Shown here: piece by piece, positions 53,975 through 64,000 of the stretch | How the letters are laid out: the number at the start of each line of letters is the position of its first letter | How positions within the stretch are numbered: the first letter of the stretch is position 1 | Assembly (NCBI GenBank): GCA_963746825.1 | Contig: CAVVCU010000018.1 | Span: forward strand, 62,001-126,000 | Direction of reading: 5' to 3' | Length of the DNA stretch: 64,000 nucleotides | From: JACVRW01 sp963746825 | GTDB lineage: Bacteria > Actinomycetota > Thermoleophilia > Solirubrobacterales > Thermoleophilaceae | Notes under the pieces: model-generated | What the model saw: only the letters and a program-made list of their open reading frames with translations | What the model was told of the DNA's origin: nothing | Database searches by the model: none | Program-made: the position numbers and the translations under genes

Positions 53975-54552
53975 CTATGCAACGGGGTTTGCAGGGCTCG
54001 ACTTGACGTCGGTGCCGCCCATCACCGAGTACGCCCGCACGCGGACGACGGGGGCGCCGGGTGGGGGCGGGGGAGCGTCCGCGAGACGCAGGTCGTTGCC
54101 GCCCAGGAAGGCGAACCCGCTGAGCTCGACGTGCACGCCGTTCGGCACCACGATGTCCGAGCCGCCCATCAGCGAGAAGACCCGGATCTCCGTGTGCGGG
54201 CCCTCGACCATCGCGTCGGTGAGGTCGAGGTCGGCTCCGCCCAGGAGGTTGACGACGGTGCAGCGCGCCGCGATCCGCCAGCGTCCCGCGTGATCCCCGC
54301 CGCCCATGATCCCCACGACCCATCGGCGCCCTTTCGCGGCCGGGGGCGCCGGCGTCGACCGCCGGGCAGGTCGGCGGTGAGTGGCTCGAGGTCCGCGCGC
54401 GTCACGGCGGCGAGGGCCCGCTCGAGGCGGTCGGCCAGCTCGTCGAGGGTGAGCCTGCCCTCACCGGCAGCGGTCCGCAGAGAAGCGACCGCCGATTCGC
54501 GCTCGCCATCGGAAGCGCGGATCGCCGGTGTCCCACCGCCGGGCTCGGGCAT
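53975..54552 (-). CDS. DUF1707 protein with LiaF-like C-terminal domain, one frameshift
   Basis: N-terminal DUF1707 (IRASDGERESAVASLRTAAG then EGRLTLDELADRLERALAAV), a basic linker, then the C-terminal toast-rack-like repeats ALCTVVNLLGG-type (TVVNLLGGADLDLTDAMVEG, IRVFSLMGGSDIVVPNGVHV, SGFAFLGGNDLRLADA). The two halves are in different frames, with the break near 54340 at a GGGGG run. In Firmicutes and actinobacteria this domain pair belongs to envelope-stress (LiaF/DUF2154) proteins. It shares one base (TGATG) with the upstream permease gene, so it belongs to the ABC operon. Confidence 0.75.
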
Positions 54553-55315
54553 CAGGCGCGCAGCTTATAGCCGCGCACGAACAGCCGGTGGTTGAGCATG
54601 AAGAGCGCAAGGGTGGCCGCGCTGAGGATGAAAAGGGAGAGCGCCACGTTGACCTCGGAGATGCCGAGGAAGCCGTAGCGGACCAGGCCGATCATGTAGT
54701 AGACCGGGTCGAACTGGGTGATCGTCTCGAACGGCTCGGGCAGCAGCGAGGCCGAGTAGAACACGCCGCCCAGGAAGATGAGCGGCTGGAGAACGAAGGT
54801 CTGCGCGAAGGAGACGTCGTCGAACTGCTCGGCCCTCACGCCCACCAGCACCCCGAGCTGGGCGAAGAAGAAGCCGACGAGGAACAGGGACGGCAACAGC
54901 ACGAGCGCGTGCTCGATCGGGAGGTCCACCAGCACCAGGGACGCGAGGAAGGTGAGCGTAGCCACGATCATCCCGCGCAGGAACCCGCCGAGGGAGAACG
55001 CGAGCAGCAGTTGGAGGGGAGAGGCCGGTGAGGAGAGCTGGTCGTCGATCGCGCGCTGGAACTTCTGCTGGAGAATGGACGACGAGTTGTTGGTGAACGC
55101 GTTGAGCGCCCAGGCCATCAGGATCAACCCGGGAATGATGTAGACGACGTAGTCGACCCCCTGCAGGGTGTCGATCCGCGTGCCCAGCGCCGCGCCGAAC
55201 ACCGAGATGTAGAGAAAGGTCTCCAGCAGAGGAGCCCCCACCGTCTGCCGCTTGATCTTCAGGAAGCGGTTGACCTCGCGGCGCACGAGCGCGAAGAAGC
55301 GAATCTGCGAGGCGC

Positions 55316-55319
<4 letters not shown>
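54552..55319 (-). CDS. ABC-2 type transporter permease
   Basis: 255 residues from a TTG at 55319 that overlaps the ATPase stop (TTGA). Six helices with the ABC-2 pattern: FFALVRREVNRFLKIKRQTV, YVVYIIPGLILMAWALNAFT, SSPASPLQLLLAFSLGGFLR, FLVGFFFAQLGVLVGVRAEQ and QTFVLQPLIFLGGVFYSASL. It forms an export channel with the ATPase at 55316, in the DrrAB/NodIJ-like group for drugs, lipids or polysaccharide. Confidence 0.9.
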
Positions 55320-56107
<788 letters not shown>

Positions 56108-56229
56108 CGCTAGATCATGCACGTTCAATCGCGGTTGAGGTCAAGGCCCAGCCGCGGCTTGGCGCGCGATCGCCGTGTGGGCCCTGCCCGACCGGGGCGA
56201 GATTCTCCCTCGCGGATCTTCTGTTCGGT

Positions 56230-56937
56230 GTGGACCAGCAGCGCTTGATCCTGGTGGTGGAGGACGACGACCTGACTCGTTCCTTCCTCCTCGACAACCT
56301 CGCCGCCGACGGCTTCCGGGTGGCCGGGGCCGCGAGCGTGGGGGAGGGCCTGCGGGGCATCGAGGTGCGCCAGCCCGCGCTCGTGGTGCTCGACCTGGGG
56401 CTCGTGGGTGCCGGTGGATTGGTCTTGCTCGACCGCGTCCGCTCGGCCGACGGCCTGGCCTCACGCCTGGATCCGGACCTGCCGGTCCTGGTGCTCAGCG
56501 GGCGGGCAAGCGACGCCGACCGGGTCCGCAGCTTCGCCCGCGGAGCCGATGATCATCTCTGCAAGCCCTTTCTTTACGCCGAGCTCCTCGCCCGCGTGAA
56601 CGCGCTGCTGCGCCGCGCCGACGGCCGGCGCTCGCGAGGCGTTCTTCGCGCCGGCGAGCTGACGGTGGATCCGGCCACCCGCTCGGTGCGTCTGGCCGGG
56701 CGGCGGATCGAGCTGTCGGCAAAGGAGTTCGCCCTGCTTCACGCCTTGGCCGAGGACCCCACGCGCGTGTACGGCAAGCAGGAGCTGCTTCGTGACGTCT
56801 GGGGCTACCTGGCCGCCGGGCGAACTCGCACCCTCGACGCCCACGCGTGCCGTCTGCGCAAGAAGCTGAGCCCGTCGCCGCGGCCCTGGGTGGTGAACGT
56901 GCGCGGGGTGGGCTACCGGCTCACGGAGGCGCTGTGA
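56230..56937 (+). CDS. OmpR-family response regulator
   Basis: 235 residues from a GTG. Receiver domain ILVVEDDDLTRSFLLDNLAA with the phospho-acceptor Asp in ALVVLDLGLVGAGGLVLL and the switch Lys in DHLCKPFLYAELLARVNALL. Winged-helix output domain IELSAKEFALLHALAEDPTR then TLDAHACRLRKKLSPSPRPW. It binds DNA as a phosphorylated dimer. Coupled by GTGA to a histidine-kinase-like gene. Confidence 0.92.
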   Translation: MDQQRLILVVEDDDLTRSFLLDNLAADGFRVAGAASVGEGLRGIEVRQPALVVLDLGLVGAGGLVLLDRVRSADGLASRLDPDLPVLVLSGRASDADRVRSFARGADDHLCKPFLYAELLARVNALLRRADGRRSRGVLRAGELTVDPATRSVRLAGRRIELSAKEFALLHALAEDPTRVYGKQELLRDVWGYLAAGRTRTLDAHACRLRKKLSPSPRPWVVNVRGVGYRLTEAL

Positions 56938-57524
56938 GCTGGCTGGTGGCGGGATCCGGCTGGGCCCTGGTCGTGCTCGGGGTGATGGTGCTGCGCGCCC
57001 GGATGTCGCTGGTGGCCGACGCCGAGCACGAGCTGCGCGGCGCCGTCGCCGCGATCTCGCTGGCCGCCGAGCGCATGCGCCGGGTAGGCGCCACGCGCGC
57101 CTTCTCCTCGCTCGTGGCGCTGCAGATCGACCGGATGGACGCCGCCCTGACGGACCTGGGCCGCGCGCGGCGCCGGAGCCCGCAGGCCCCGGGCCCCGGT
57201 CCCGGGCTCGACGCCGGGCGGCTCAGCCAGGTGGTGGCCAACCTGATCGACAACGCCGCCGAACACGGCGCCGGACCGGTCGATGTGCGCTGGACCTCGA
57301 CCGCCGGCGGGTCCCGCCTGGAGATCCGCAACGCCAACCGGCCGAAGGAACTCGACGAGCTGGCCGCCGCACGCGCCAACGGCCGCGGCCGCGGGATTGA
57401 CATCGCGGCGCGGGCGGCCAAGGAGCTCGGAGGCAGCCTGCGCATCGAGCGCGGCGAGGAGCTGACCTTCGCCGAGCTCGATCTGCCCGCGGCGCCCGAG
57501 CGCCGTCGCTCCCGGGCGGCATGA
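56934..57524 (+). CDS. Short membrane-anchored sensor histidine kinase
   Basis: 196 residues from the GTG at 56934. One N-terminal helix (SWLVAGSGWALVVLGVMVLR), a DHp-like helix ADAEHELRGAVAAISLAAER with the phospho-His, N-box VVANLIDNAAEHGAGP and G-box GRGRGIDIAARAAKELGG. There is no extracellular sensor domain, so it may sense the membrane or take its signal from a partner. Smaller than usual kinases, but the catalytic parts are present. Partner of the regulator upstream. Confidence 0.82.
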   Translation: MSWLVAGSGWALVVLGVMVLRARMSLVADAEHELRGAVAAISLAAERMRRVGATRAFSSLVALQIDRMDAALTDLGRARRRSPQAPGPGPGLDAGRLSQVVANLIDNAAEHGAGPVDVRWTSTAGGSRLEIRNANRPKELDELAAARANGRGRGIDIAARAAKELGGSLRIERGEELTFAELDLPAAPERRRSRAA

Positions 57525-58225
57525 GGGCCCGCCGGCGGCGGGGCCTGGTGCTGCTCCTGCTCGCCCTCACCTGCGGCGGCCTGGCGGCCGCCCAGGTGCG
57601 CGAGCGCGAGCGCAGGGTCGAGGCGCGCGTCGGGCCTCTGGTCGGTGCGGTGGTCGCGGCGCGGGACATCGCGGCCGGTGACCGCCTCGGCGCGGGCGAT
57701 CTCGCCGTCCGGCGCGTGCCCGCTCGGTTCGTGCCCCCGGACGCGCTCGGCGGCCCCGCCCGGTTGGCGGGCGCGCGCGCCGCGGTCGCGGTCAGCGCAG
57801 GCTCCTACGTGACCGCGGGGCTGCTCGAGGGCGCGGGCCCGGCGGAGGGAGGGCCGTTGCGCGCCGGCGAGCGAGCGCTGGAGATGGCGGTGACGGGCGG
57901 CGCCGCGCTGGCCGGCGCGGGCCCGGGCTCACGCGTCGACGTGCTGGTGTCCACCCAGCGCCAGGAGGGTGCCGGACGGACCTTCGTCGCGCTCGAGGCC
58001 GTGGAGGTGCTCGAGCTGCGCGCCTCCGGCTCGTCCGGCCTGGCCGCCGATGACGGCGCCGACGCGCCGTCGGCCACCGCTCTCGCGACGCTGCGGGTGA
58101 GCCTGCGCCAGGCGGTCTATCTGGCGGCGGCGGAGAACTTCGGCCACGAGGTGCGTCTGCTCATGCGCCCGCCGGGCGACGACCGGCGGGCCGGCGCCTT
58201 CTCCGTTGGCGAGGGCGAGCTGTGA
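57521..58225 (+). CDS. SAF-domain protein, CpaB/RcpC-like
   Basis: 234 residues from the ATG at 57521, which overlaps the kinase stop (ATGA). Basic start then a signal-anchor helix (GLVLLLLALTCGGLAAAQV), a SAF domain (VVAARDIAAGDRLGAGDLAV, SVYVTAG-like turn in AGSYVTAGLL) and a C-terminal RcpC-like domain (GSRVDVLVSTQR, LRVSLRQAVYLAAAENFGHE). CpaB proteins assemble Flp/Tad pili in the envelope. No other tad gene is in the window. Confidence 0.75.
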   Translation: MRARRRRGLVLLLLALTCGGLAAAQVRERERRVEARVGPLVGAVVAARDIAAGDRLGAGDLAVRRVPARFVPPDALGGPARLAGARAAVAVSAGSYVTAGLLEGAGPAEGGPLRAGERALEMAVTGGAALAGAGPGSRVDVLVSTQRQEGAGRTFVALEAVEVLELRASGSSGLAADDGADAPSATALATLRVSLRQAVYLAAAENFGHEVRLLMRPPGDDRRAGAFSVGEGEL

Positions 58226-58237
58226 GCTCCCGGGCGT

Positions 58238-58954
58238 TCACGGGCGCTCGATCAGCTCCACGCCGCCGTCGGGGCGCCCGAGCAGCGCCCGCTCGGCCAT
58301 TCCGATGAACAGGCCGTGCTCGACCACGCCGGGGATCTGCTTGAGGCGAGGGCCCAGCTCGTCGAGGTCGGCCTCCGGCGGGAGGGCGCAGTCGAGGATG
58401 AAATGTCCCTCGTCGGTCAGGTACGGCTCGCCCGCGGCGGACTCGCGCAGGAGGGCGTCGGGGAGCACGTCCTCGACGCGCCGCCGGGTGTCGGCCCAGG
58501 CGAAGCGCACCACCTCGACGGGGAGGCGGAAGTGCTCGCCCAGCCGCTCGACCTTCTTGGGCGTCTCGGCCACCACCACGAAGCGCCGCGCGGCCGAGAC
58601 CACGATCTTCTCGCGCAACAGCGCCCCGCCGCCGCCCTTGATCAGGCGCAGCTCGGGGTCGACCTCGTCGGCTCCGTCGAGCGCCAGGTCGAGCTCCACC
58701 GCGCCGTCGAGCTCGATCACCTCGATGCCCAGCTCGCCCGCGCGCGCCTCGGTGATGGACGACGCCGTGGCGGCGCGCAGCCCCGCAGCCGCCAGATCGC
58801 CGCCCGGCGCGACGCGCCGGCCGAGCAGCTCGACCAGCCGCCACACCGCGCGGCCCGAGCCCAGGCCGATGGTCATGCCCGGCTCGACCAGCTCGGCCGC
58901 CGCGGTGGCGGCCGCGGTTCGCGCGACCTCCGCGGGCTCGCTCGACGCCTCCAC
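58238..58954 (-). CDS. rpiA: Ribose-5-phosphate isomerase A
   Basis: 238 residues with the RpiA marks: TIGLGSGRAVWRLVELLG, DLALDGADEVDPELRLIKGG, GGALLREKIVVSAARRFVVV (catalytic Glu and Lys loop) and EGHFILDCALPPEADLDELG, PGVVEHGLFIGMAERALLG. Interconverts ribose 5-phosphate and ribulose 5-phosphate in the pentose phosphate pathway. Confidence 0.95.
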   Translation of the reverse strand: MEASSEPAEVARTAAATAAAELVEPGMTIGLGSGRAVWRLVELLGRRVAPGGDLAAAGLRAATASSITEARAGELGIEVIELDGAVELDLALDGADEVDPELRLIKGGGGALLREKIVVSAARRFVVVAETPKKVERLGEHFRLPVEVVRFAWADTRRRVEDVLPDALLRESAAGEPYLTDEGHFILDCALPPEADLDELGPRLKQIPGVVEHGLFIGMAERALLGRPDGGVELIERP

Positions 58955-58964
58955 CTAGGGCTCA

Positions 58965-59384
58965 TCACTGCGTGAGCTCGGCCTTCAGCTCGATCGAGCC
59001 CACCCCGCCCAGCGCCTTCGAGACGGGGCAGCCCCCCTTGGCGCCGCTGGCGATGCGCTGGAACTCGTCCTCCTCGATGCCGGGCACGCGTGCGCGGGTG
59101 TCCAATTCGATCGAGGTGATGTCGACGCCGTCCAACTGGACGGTGGCGGTGGTCTCCACCGATTCCGGCTCGTGCCCGGCCTCGGTGAGCTCGTTCGCGA
59201 AGGCCATCGAGAAGCAGCCCGCGTGCGCGGCGGCGATCAGCTCCTCGGGGTTCGTGCCCTCTTCCTCCTCGAAGCGCGACCCGAAGGAGAACGGGCCCTC
59301 ATAGGACCCACTGGCCATCCGCATCGTGCCCTTGCCGCCCTTCAATGAGCCTTCCCACTGGGCGTCGGCTTTTCTCTTCGGCAT
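58965..59384 (-). CDS. osmC: OsmC-family peroxiredoxin
   Basis: 139 residues, the usual OsmC length. The two reactive cysteines are in IAAAHAGCFSMAFANELTEA and SGAKGGCPVSKALGGV, with the family motif GTNPEELIAAAHA. OsmC dimers reduce organic hydroperoxides with dihydrolipoyl or similar thiols and are stress-induced. Divergent from lon across about 86 bp; tandem with rpiA (10-bp gap). Confidence 0.93.
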   Translation of the reverse strand: MPKRKADAQWEGSLKGGKGTMRMASGSYEGPFSFGSRFEEEEGTNPEELIAAAHAGCFSMAFANELTEAGHEPESVETTATVQLDGVDITSIELDTRARVPGIEEDEFQRIASGAKGGCPVSKALGGVGSIELKAELTQ

Positions 59385-59440
59385 CTCTCACAACCTCCGG
59401 ATCGAGTGGATCGAAGGCGGAACGCTACCGCTACACTTCT

Positions 59441-59455
59441 CTTACCCAACGTAAG
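59441..59455. promoter_or_regulatory. Inverted repeat in the lon upstream region
   Basis: CTTAC-N5-GTAAG, just before the ribosome site AGGTGA (59457-59462) of lon. It may be an operator for a stress repressor; it is not the CTTGAGT-N7-ACTCAAG HspR element. Confidence 0.45.
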
Positions 59456-59470
59456 TAGGTGACTCCCGAT

Positions 59471-61762
<2,292 letters not shown>

Positions 61763-61769
61763 CAAACCC

Positions 61770-61806
61770 GGCGGCCGGGCGTATACGAGGTATGCGCCCG
61801 GCCGCC
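61770..61806. repeat. 12-bp inverted repeat enclosing a start codon
   Basis: GGCGGCCGGGCG (61770-61781), a 13-base loop, CGCCCGGCCGCC (61795-61806). The loop holds GAGG and the ATG of the lipoprotein gene. May end lon transcription and also present or hide the start of the next gene. Confidence 0.7.
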
Positions 61807-62193
61807 GCCATCCTCGCCTGCCTCGCTCTGGCGGCCTGCGGGTCGTCGGGCGACGAGGGCGACGGAGGGGGCTCGGCCGCGCCCGGGCCGCAGGGCGCCA
61901 GCCTCACCGTGAGCGTGCAGCCCAAGGGCCCCGACGGGCCCACCAAGCGCACGCGGATCGAGTGCGAGCGCCTCGGCGAGGGCAGCGCCAAGTGCCGGAG
62001 CCTCGGCGAGCTGACGGCCAAGCGCCTGGCTCCCGTGCCCGCCACGGTCGCCTGCGCGGAGATCTACGGCGGTCCGGACACCGCCCGGGTGACCGGCGAG
62101 CTGCGCGGCGAGAGGGTGGACGCGCGCTTCAACCGCACCGACGCGTGCGAGACCAAGCGCTGGAACGACAACGCGGCACTGCTGGACCCCTAA
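61792..62193 (+). CDS. Lipoprotein, possibly subtilisin-inhibitor (SSI)-like
   Basis: 133 residues. Lipobox LALAAC (Cys at residue 16) after a short signal helix, then a Gly/Ser/Pro linker and a compact domain with four cysteines. Its end, VACAEIYGGPDTARVTGELR then GERVDARFNRTDACE, resembles the Streptomyces subtilisin inhibitor fold (Cys, YGGP, VTG, FxRTxxCE). SSI proteins block secreted serine proteases. The reactive loop itself is not obvious, so this is tentative. Its ATG lies inside a hairpin loop. Confidence 0.6.
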   Translation: MRPAAAILACLALAACGSSGDEGDGGGSAAPGPQGASLTVSVQPKGPDGPTKRTRIECERLGEGSAKCRSLGELTAKRLAPVPATVACAEIYGGPDTARVTGELRGERVDARFNRTDACETKRWNDNAALLDP

Positions 62194-62939
62194 GCGGCCT
62201 TCATCAGCCCGCCGTCCACGGCCAGGGCCTGCGCAGTCACGTAGCTCGCCGGCTCGGAGCACAGGAAGGCCGCCGCGGCGGCGATCTCCTCGGCCTGGCC
62301 GAGGCGCGCCGCGGGCACCTCGTCGCGGGCCACCTTCTCGGCCTCGTCGAGCGTCCCGTAGAGGTGCTCGAGGCGGCTCGTGGCGATGCGCCCGGGCAGG
62401 ATCGTGTTGAGCGTCACGCCGTCGGCGGCGACCTTGCCGGCGATCGTGTGAAAGGTGGCCAGCATCCCGCTGCGGTGGGCGCTCGAGAGCATGAGCCCCG
62501 GTATGGGCTCGCGGGCGGCCGAGGAGGAGATGTTCAGGATGCGCCCGAAGCCGCGTTCGCGCATGCCCGGCAGCGCGCGCTCGATCAGCGCCATCGGGCC
62601 GAGCATCAGCTCGCGGTGGGCGTCCTGCCACTGCTCGCGGGTGAACTCGAGCGGGTCGCCGCCCGGGGGCCCGCCCGTGTTGGTCACGAGCACGGCGAGC
62701 GGGCCGAGGTCGGCCTCGACGCCGTCCAGCAGCGCCGGCGCGCCATCGAGGTCGCTCATGTCGTGAACGTAGGACCCCGCGGCGCCCATCTCGCTTGCCG
62801 CGGCCTCGATGTTCTCCCGCGAGCGCGAGCTCACGGCCACCTGCGCTCCCTCGGCGCACAGCGCCGCCGCCACCGCGAATCCGATGCCCTGCGACGCTCC
62901 GGTCACGAGCGCCACCCTGCCCTCCAGACCGAGGTTCAT
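62190..62939 (-). CDS. SDR-family protein lacking the active-site Tyr
   Basis: 249 residues from the ATG at 62939. Cofactor motif ALVTGASQGIGFAVAAAL, then VLVTNTGGPPGGDPLEF in place of NNAG, Ser in GRILNISSSAAREPIPG, and at the YxxxK position LSSAHRSGMLATFHTIAG, with His/Arg in place of Tyr/Lys. C-terminal PGRIATSRLEHLYG and FLCSEPASYVTAQALAVDGG are normal. This subgroup (NTGGPP plus xRxG) is known among FabG-like SDRs; catalysis may differ or be absent. Stop codons overlap with the convergent lipoprotein gene. Confidence 0.82.
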   Translation of the reverse strand: MNLGLEGRVALVTGASQGIGFAVAAALCAEGAQVAVSSRSRENIEAAASEMGAAGSYVHDMSDLDGAPALLDGVEADLGPLAVLVTNTGGPPGGDPLEFTREQWQDAHRELMLGPMALIERALPGMRERGFGRILNISSSAAREPIPGLMLSSAHRSGMLATFHTIAGKVAADGVTLNTILPGRIATSRLEHLYGTLDEAEKVARDEVPAARLGQAEEIAAAAAFLCSEPASYVTAQALAVDGGLMKAA

Positions 62940-62992
62940 GGCGCGCAGCCTACCTTCGCCCATCCGGGCGCCGGTGTAGGCTCGCAGCCGCA

Positions 62993-63196
62993 ATGCCGCT
63001 CCGTCTGATCGCCCGGGCCGCACCGCTCTTCTTCGGTGTCTTCGCGGCCGCGATCTGGCTGCGCCGGCGTGAGCCCGAGCGCCCCGCGCTGCCGGCCGCG
63101 CCGGAGCCGCAGAGCACCCGCTTCGTGCGCGGAGCCGAGCCCCGGGAAGTCGACATCGTGACGGTGGTCGACGACCTGCTCGGCACGCCGCGCTAG
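62993..63196 (+). CDS. Small membrane-anchored protein, unknown
   Basis: 67 residues. N-terminal helix LIARAAPLFFGVFAAAIWLR, basic RRREPER, then a Pro/Ala linker and an acidic tail EVDIVTVVDDLLGTPR. A TAGGCT box (62977-62982) lies ten bases before the ATG, the near-leaderless pattern. No family recognised. Confidence 0.6.
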   Translation: MPLRLIARAAPLFFGVFAAAIWLRRREPERPALPAAPEPQSTRFVRGAEPREVDIVTVVDDLLGTPR

Positions 63197-63247
63197 ACGG
63201 TTCTCTGCACGATCTGCTTGGATAGCGGCTTCAAAGTTGCCAAAAAC

Positions 63248-63391
63248 TTGCCGAGTCTCCGTCGCCCCGGCGGCGGAGAGCGGGGGACCCACTCGAAGCT
63301 CAGGCTTCTGGGGCGAATCGCGGACAGGCCCAAACCTCACCGCGTAGCGCCACTTTCCGGCGCGAGCCCGTCAGCTCACCTCGTAGGCATC
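63248..63391 (+). promoter_or_regulatory. Cyclic di-AMP (ydaO-yuaA) riboswitch
   Basis: Contains the aptamer hallmarks in order: GGAGAGCGGGGGACCCAC, GGGGCGAATCGCGGACAGG, and the highly conserved 3' block GAGCCCGTCAGCTCACCTCG followed by TAGGC (ending about 63389); the outer stem can pair GCCGAG (63251-63256) with that 3' end. It lies about 20 bases before a cell-wall hydrolase gene. In actinobacteria such riboswitches turn resuscitation-factor-like hydrolase genes off when c-di-AMP is high. Confidence 0.88.
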
Positions 63392-63408
63392 GGAAAGGGG
63401 CAGGGAAG

Positions 63409-64000
63409 TTGCAATCGATCGTCGATGCCGTGCGCTACAAACCGTTCGCGCTGGCCGCTCTCACCACGCTGGCGCTGGCCGGCACGACCCAGAGCGCGCA
63501 GGCGGACCGCGTGGTGGCCGGCACGGCCAAGGCCGCGAGCGCGGAGGACCTGATGGTCGAACGCGGTGACCGCGGCAGCGCCGTCCGGAGCATCCAGTCC
63601 GCTCTCGGCATTCCCGCCGACGGCGTGTTCGGCCCCCAGACCGAGCGCGCGGTCAAGCACTTCCAGCGCCGCAAGGGCCTGCTCGTGGACGGGGTGGTCG
63701 GCCCGCAGACGCGCGCCGCCCTCGGCCTCGCGCCGTTCAGCCGCGCCTCCGTGCGCCGCGGCAAGAGCCCCCGGCGCAGCGACGTGCGGGTTCCGCGCAT
63801 CCTGCGCCTCATCGCCGAGTGCGAATCGGGTGGCAACCCCCGGGCCATCTCGCCGGGCGGCGACTACCGCGGGAAGTACCAGTTCAGCCGCGGTACCTGG
63901 CGCGGGCTGGGCGGGAAGGGCGACCCCGCGGAGGCCTCTGAGGCCGAGCAGGACCGCTTGGCGCTCAAGCTGTATCGCCAGAGCGGCAACGCGCCCTGGC
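63409..64000 (+). CDS. Peptidoglycan-binding and resuscitation-factor-like transglycosylase protein, cut by window end
   Basis: At least 197 residues, open to the right edge. The TTG at 63409 has GGGA just upstream; a GTG at 63430 is the alternative. Signal peptide FALAALTTLALAGTTQSAQA. Residues about 45-105 are a peptidoglycan-binding domain type 1 (RGDRGSAVRSIQSALGIPAD, GVFGPQTERAVKHFQRRKGL). Residues from about 125 form an Rpf-like transglycosylase domain: IAECESGGNPRAISPGGDYR with the catalytic Glu, then GKYQFSRGTWRGLGG. It cleaves glycan strands for growth or exit from dormancy. Under a c-di-AMP riboswitch. Confidence 0.92.
   Translation, partial: MQSIVDAVRYKPFALAALTTLALAGTTQSAQADRVVAGTAKAASAEDLMVERGDRGSAVRSIQSALGIPADGVFGPQTERAVKHFQRRKGLLVDGVVGPQTRAALGLAPFSRASVRRGKSPRRSDVRVPRILRLIAECESGGNPRAISPGGDYRGKYQFSRGTWRGLGGKGDPAEASEAEQDRLALKLYRQSGNAPW

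Overview
The window is about 70% G+C, gene-dense and free of insertion sequences, CRISPR arrays and phage genes. It looks like chromosome from a Thermoleophilia/Solirubrobacterales-type actinobacterium. Supporting signs are many GTG starts joined to the previous gene by a 4-base GTGA overlap, start codons 6-10 nt behind TANNNT -10 boxes (leaderless mRNA), a DivIVA protein, and secreted proteins with a lineage-typical basic C-terminal domain. The taxonomic call is an inference from gene content; no rRNA gene is present.

Layout. 1-10 kb: a cut LuxR/LAL regulator, a methyltransferase, an ECF sigma factor, a frameshifted ScyD/ScyE-like secreted protein, a hydrolase-glycosyltransferase fusion with a SnoaL-like partner, DivIVA, a lytic transglycosylase, a badly broken second ScyD/ScyE gene and a phosphatase. 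10-14.5 kb: a CPA2 antiporter, then cydA-cydB and a 57-residue membrane protein. 14.5-25.3 kb: a giant hybrid histidine kinase (frameshifted), a TSUP permease, a LAL regulator and an MMPL exporter. 25.3-32.4 kb: a Fur-family regulator with a divergent haloalkane dehalogenase-like gene, superoxide dismutase, a nuclease-fold protein, tRNA-Leu, a fatty-acid hydroxylase, a Thr/Pro-rich LPFTG wall protein, a nucleotidyltransferase and tRNA-Glu.

32.5-40.1 kb is the most distinctive region: a cobalamin riboswitch followed by six overlapping genes. They encode three secreted proteins with DUF4430/transcobalamin-C-terminal-like domains, EcfT, a double EcfA ATPase, and an ECF S component fused to an external alpha/alpha-toroid. 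The parts correspond to the two domains of animal intrinsic factor/transcobalamin, split across proteins and attached to a vitamin transporter. I read it as a B12-controlled corrinoid capture and uptake system.

40-52 kb: an SDR, a nitroreductase, glpD, a DHPS-like protein and a phosphoesterase; two paralogous secreted propeller proteins flanking an SRPBCC protein; a two-gene cyclic 2,3-diphosphoglycerate pathway; and a Rho-like protein lacking the Walker A lysine. 52-64 kb: a PHM-like/cupredoxin fusion, a DUF1707 protein, an ABC exporter, a two-component system with a CpaB-like protein, rpiA, an OsmC-family protein, lon, a possible SSI-like lipoprotein, an atypical SDR, and a c-di-AMP (ydaO) riboswitch ahead of a resuscitation-factor-like cell-wall hydrolase cut by the right edge.

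Nine or ten genes are interrupted by frameshifts, several at G/C runs. This suggests consensus indels in the assembly as much as real gene decay, so those products are described from reading frames joined by eye.
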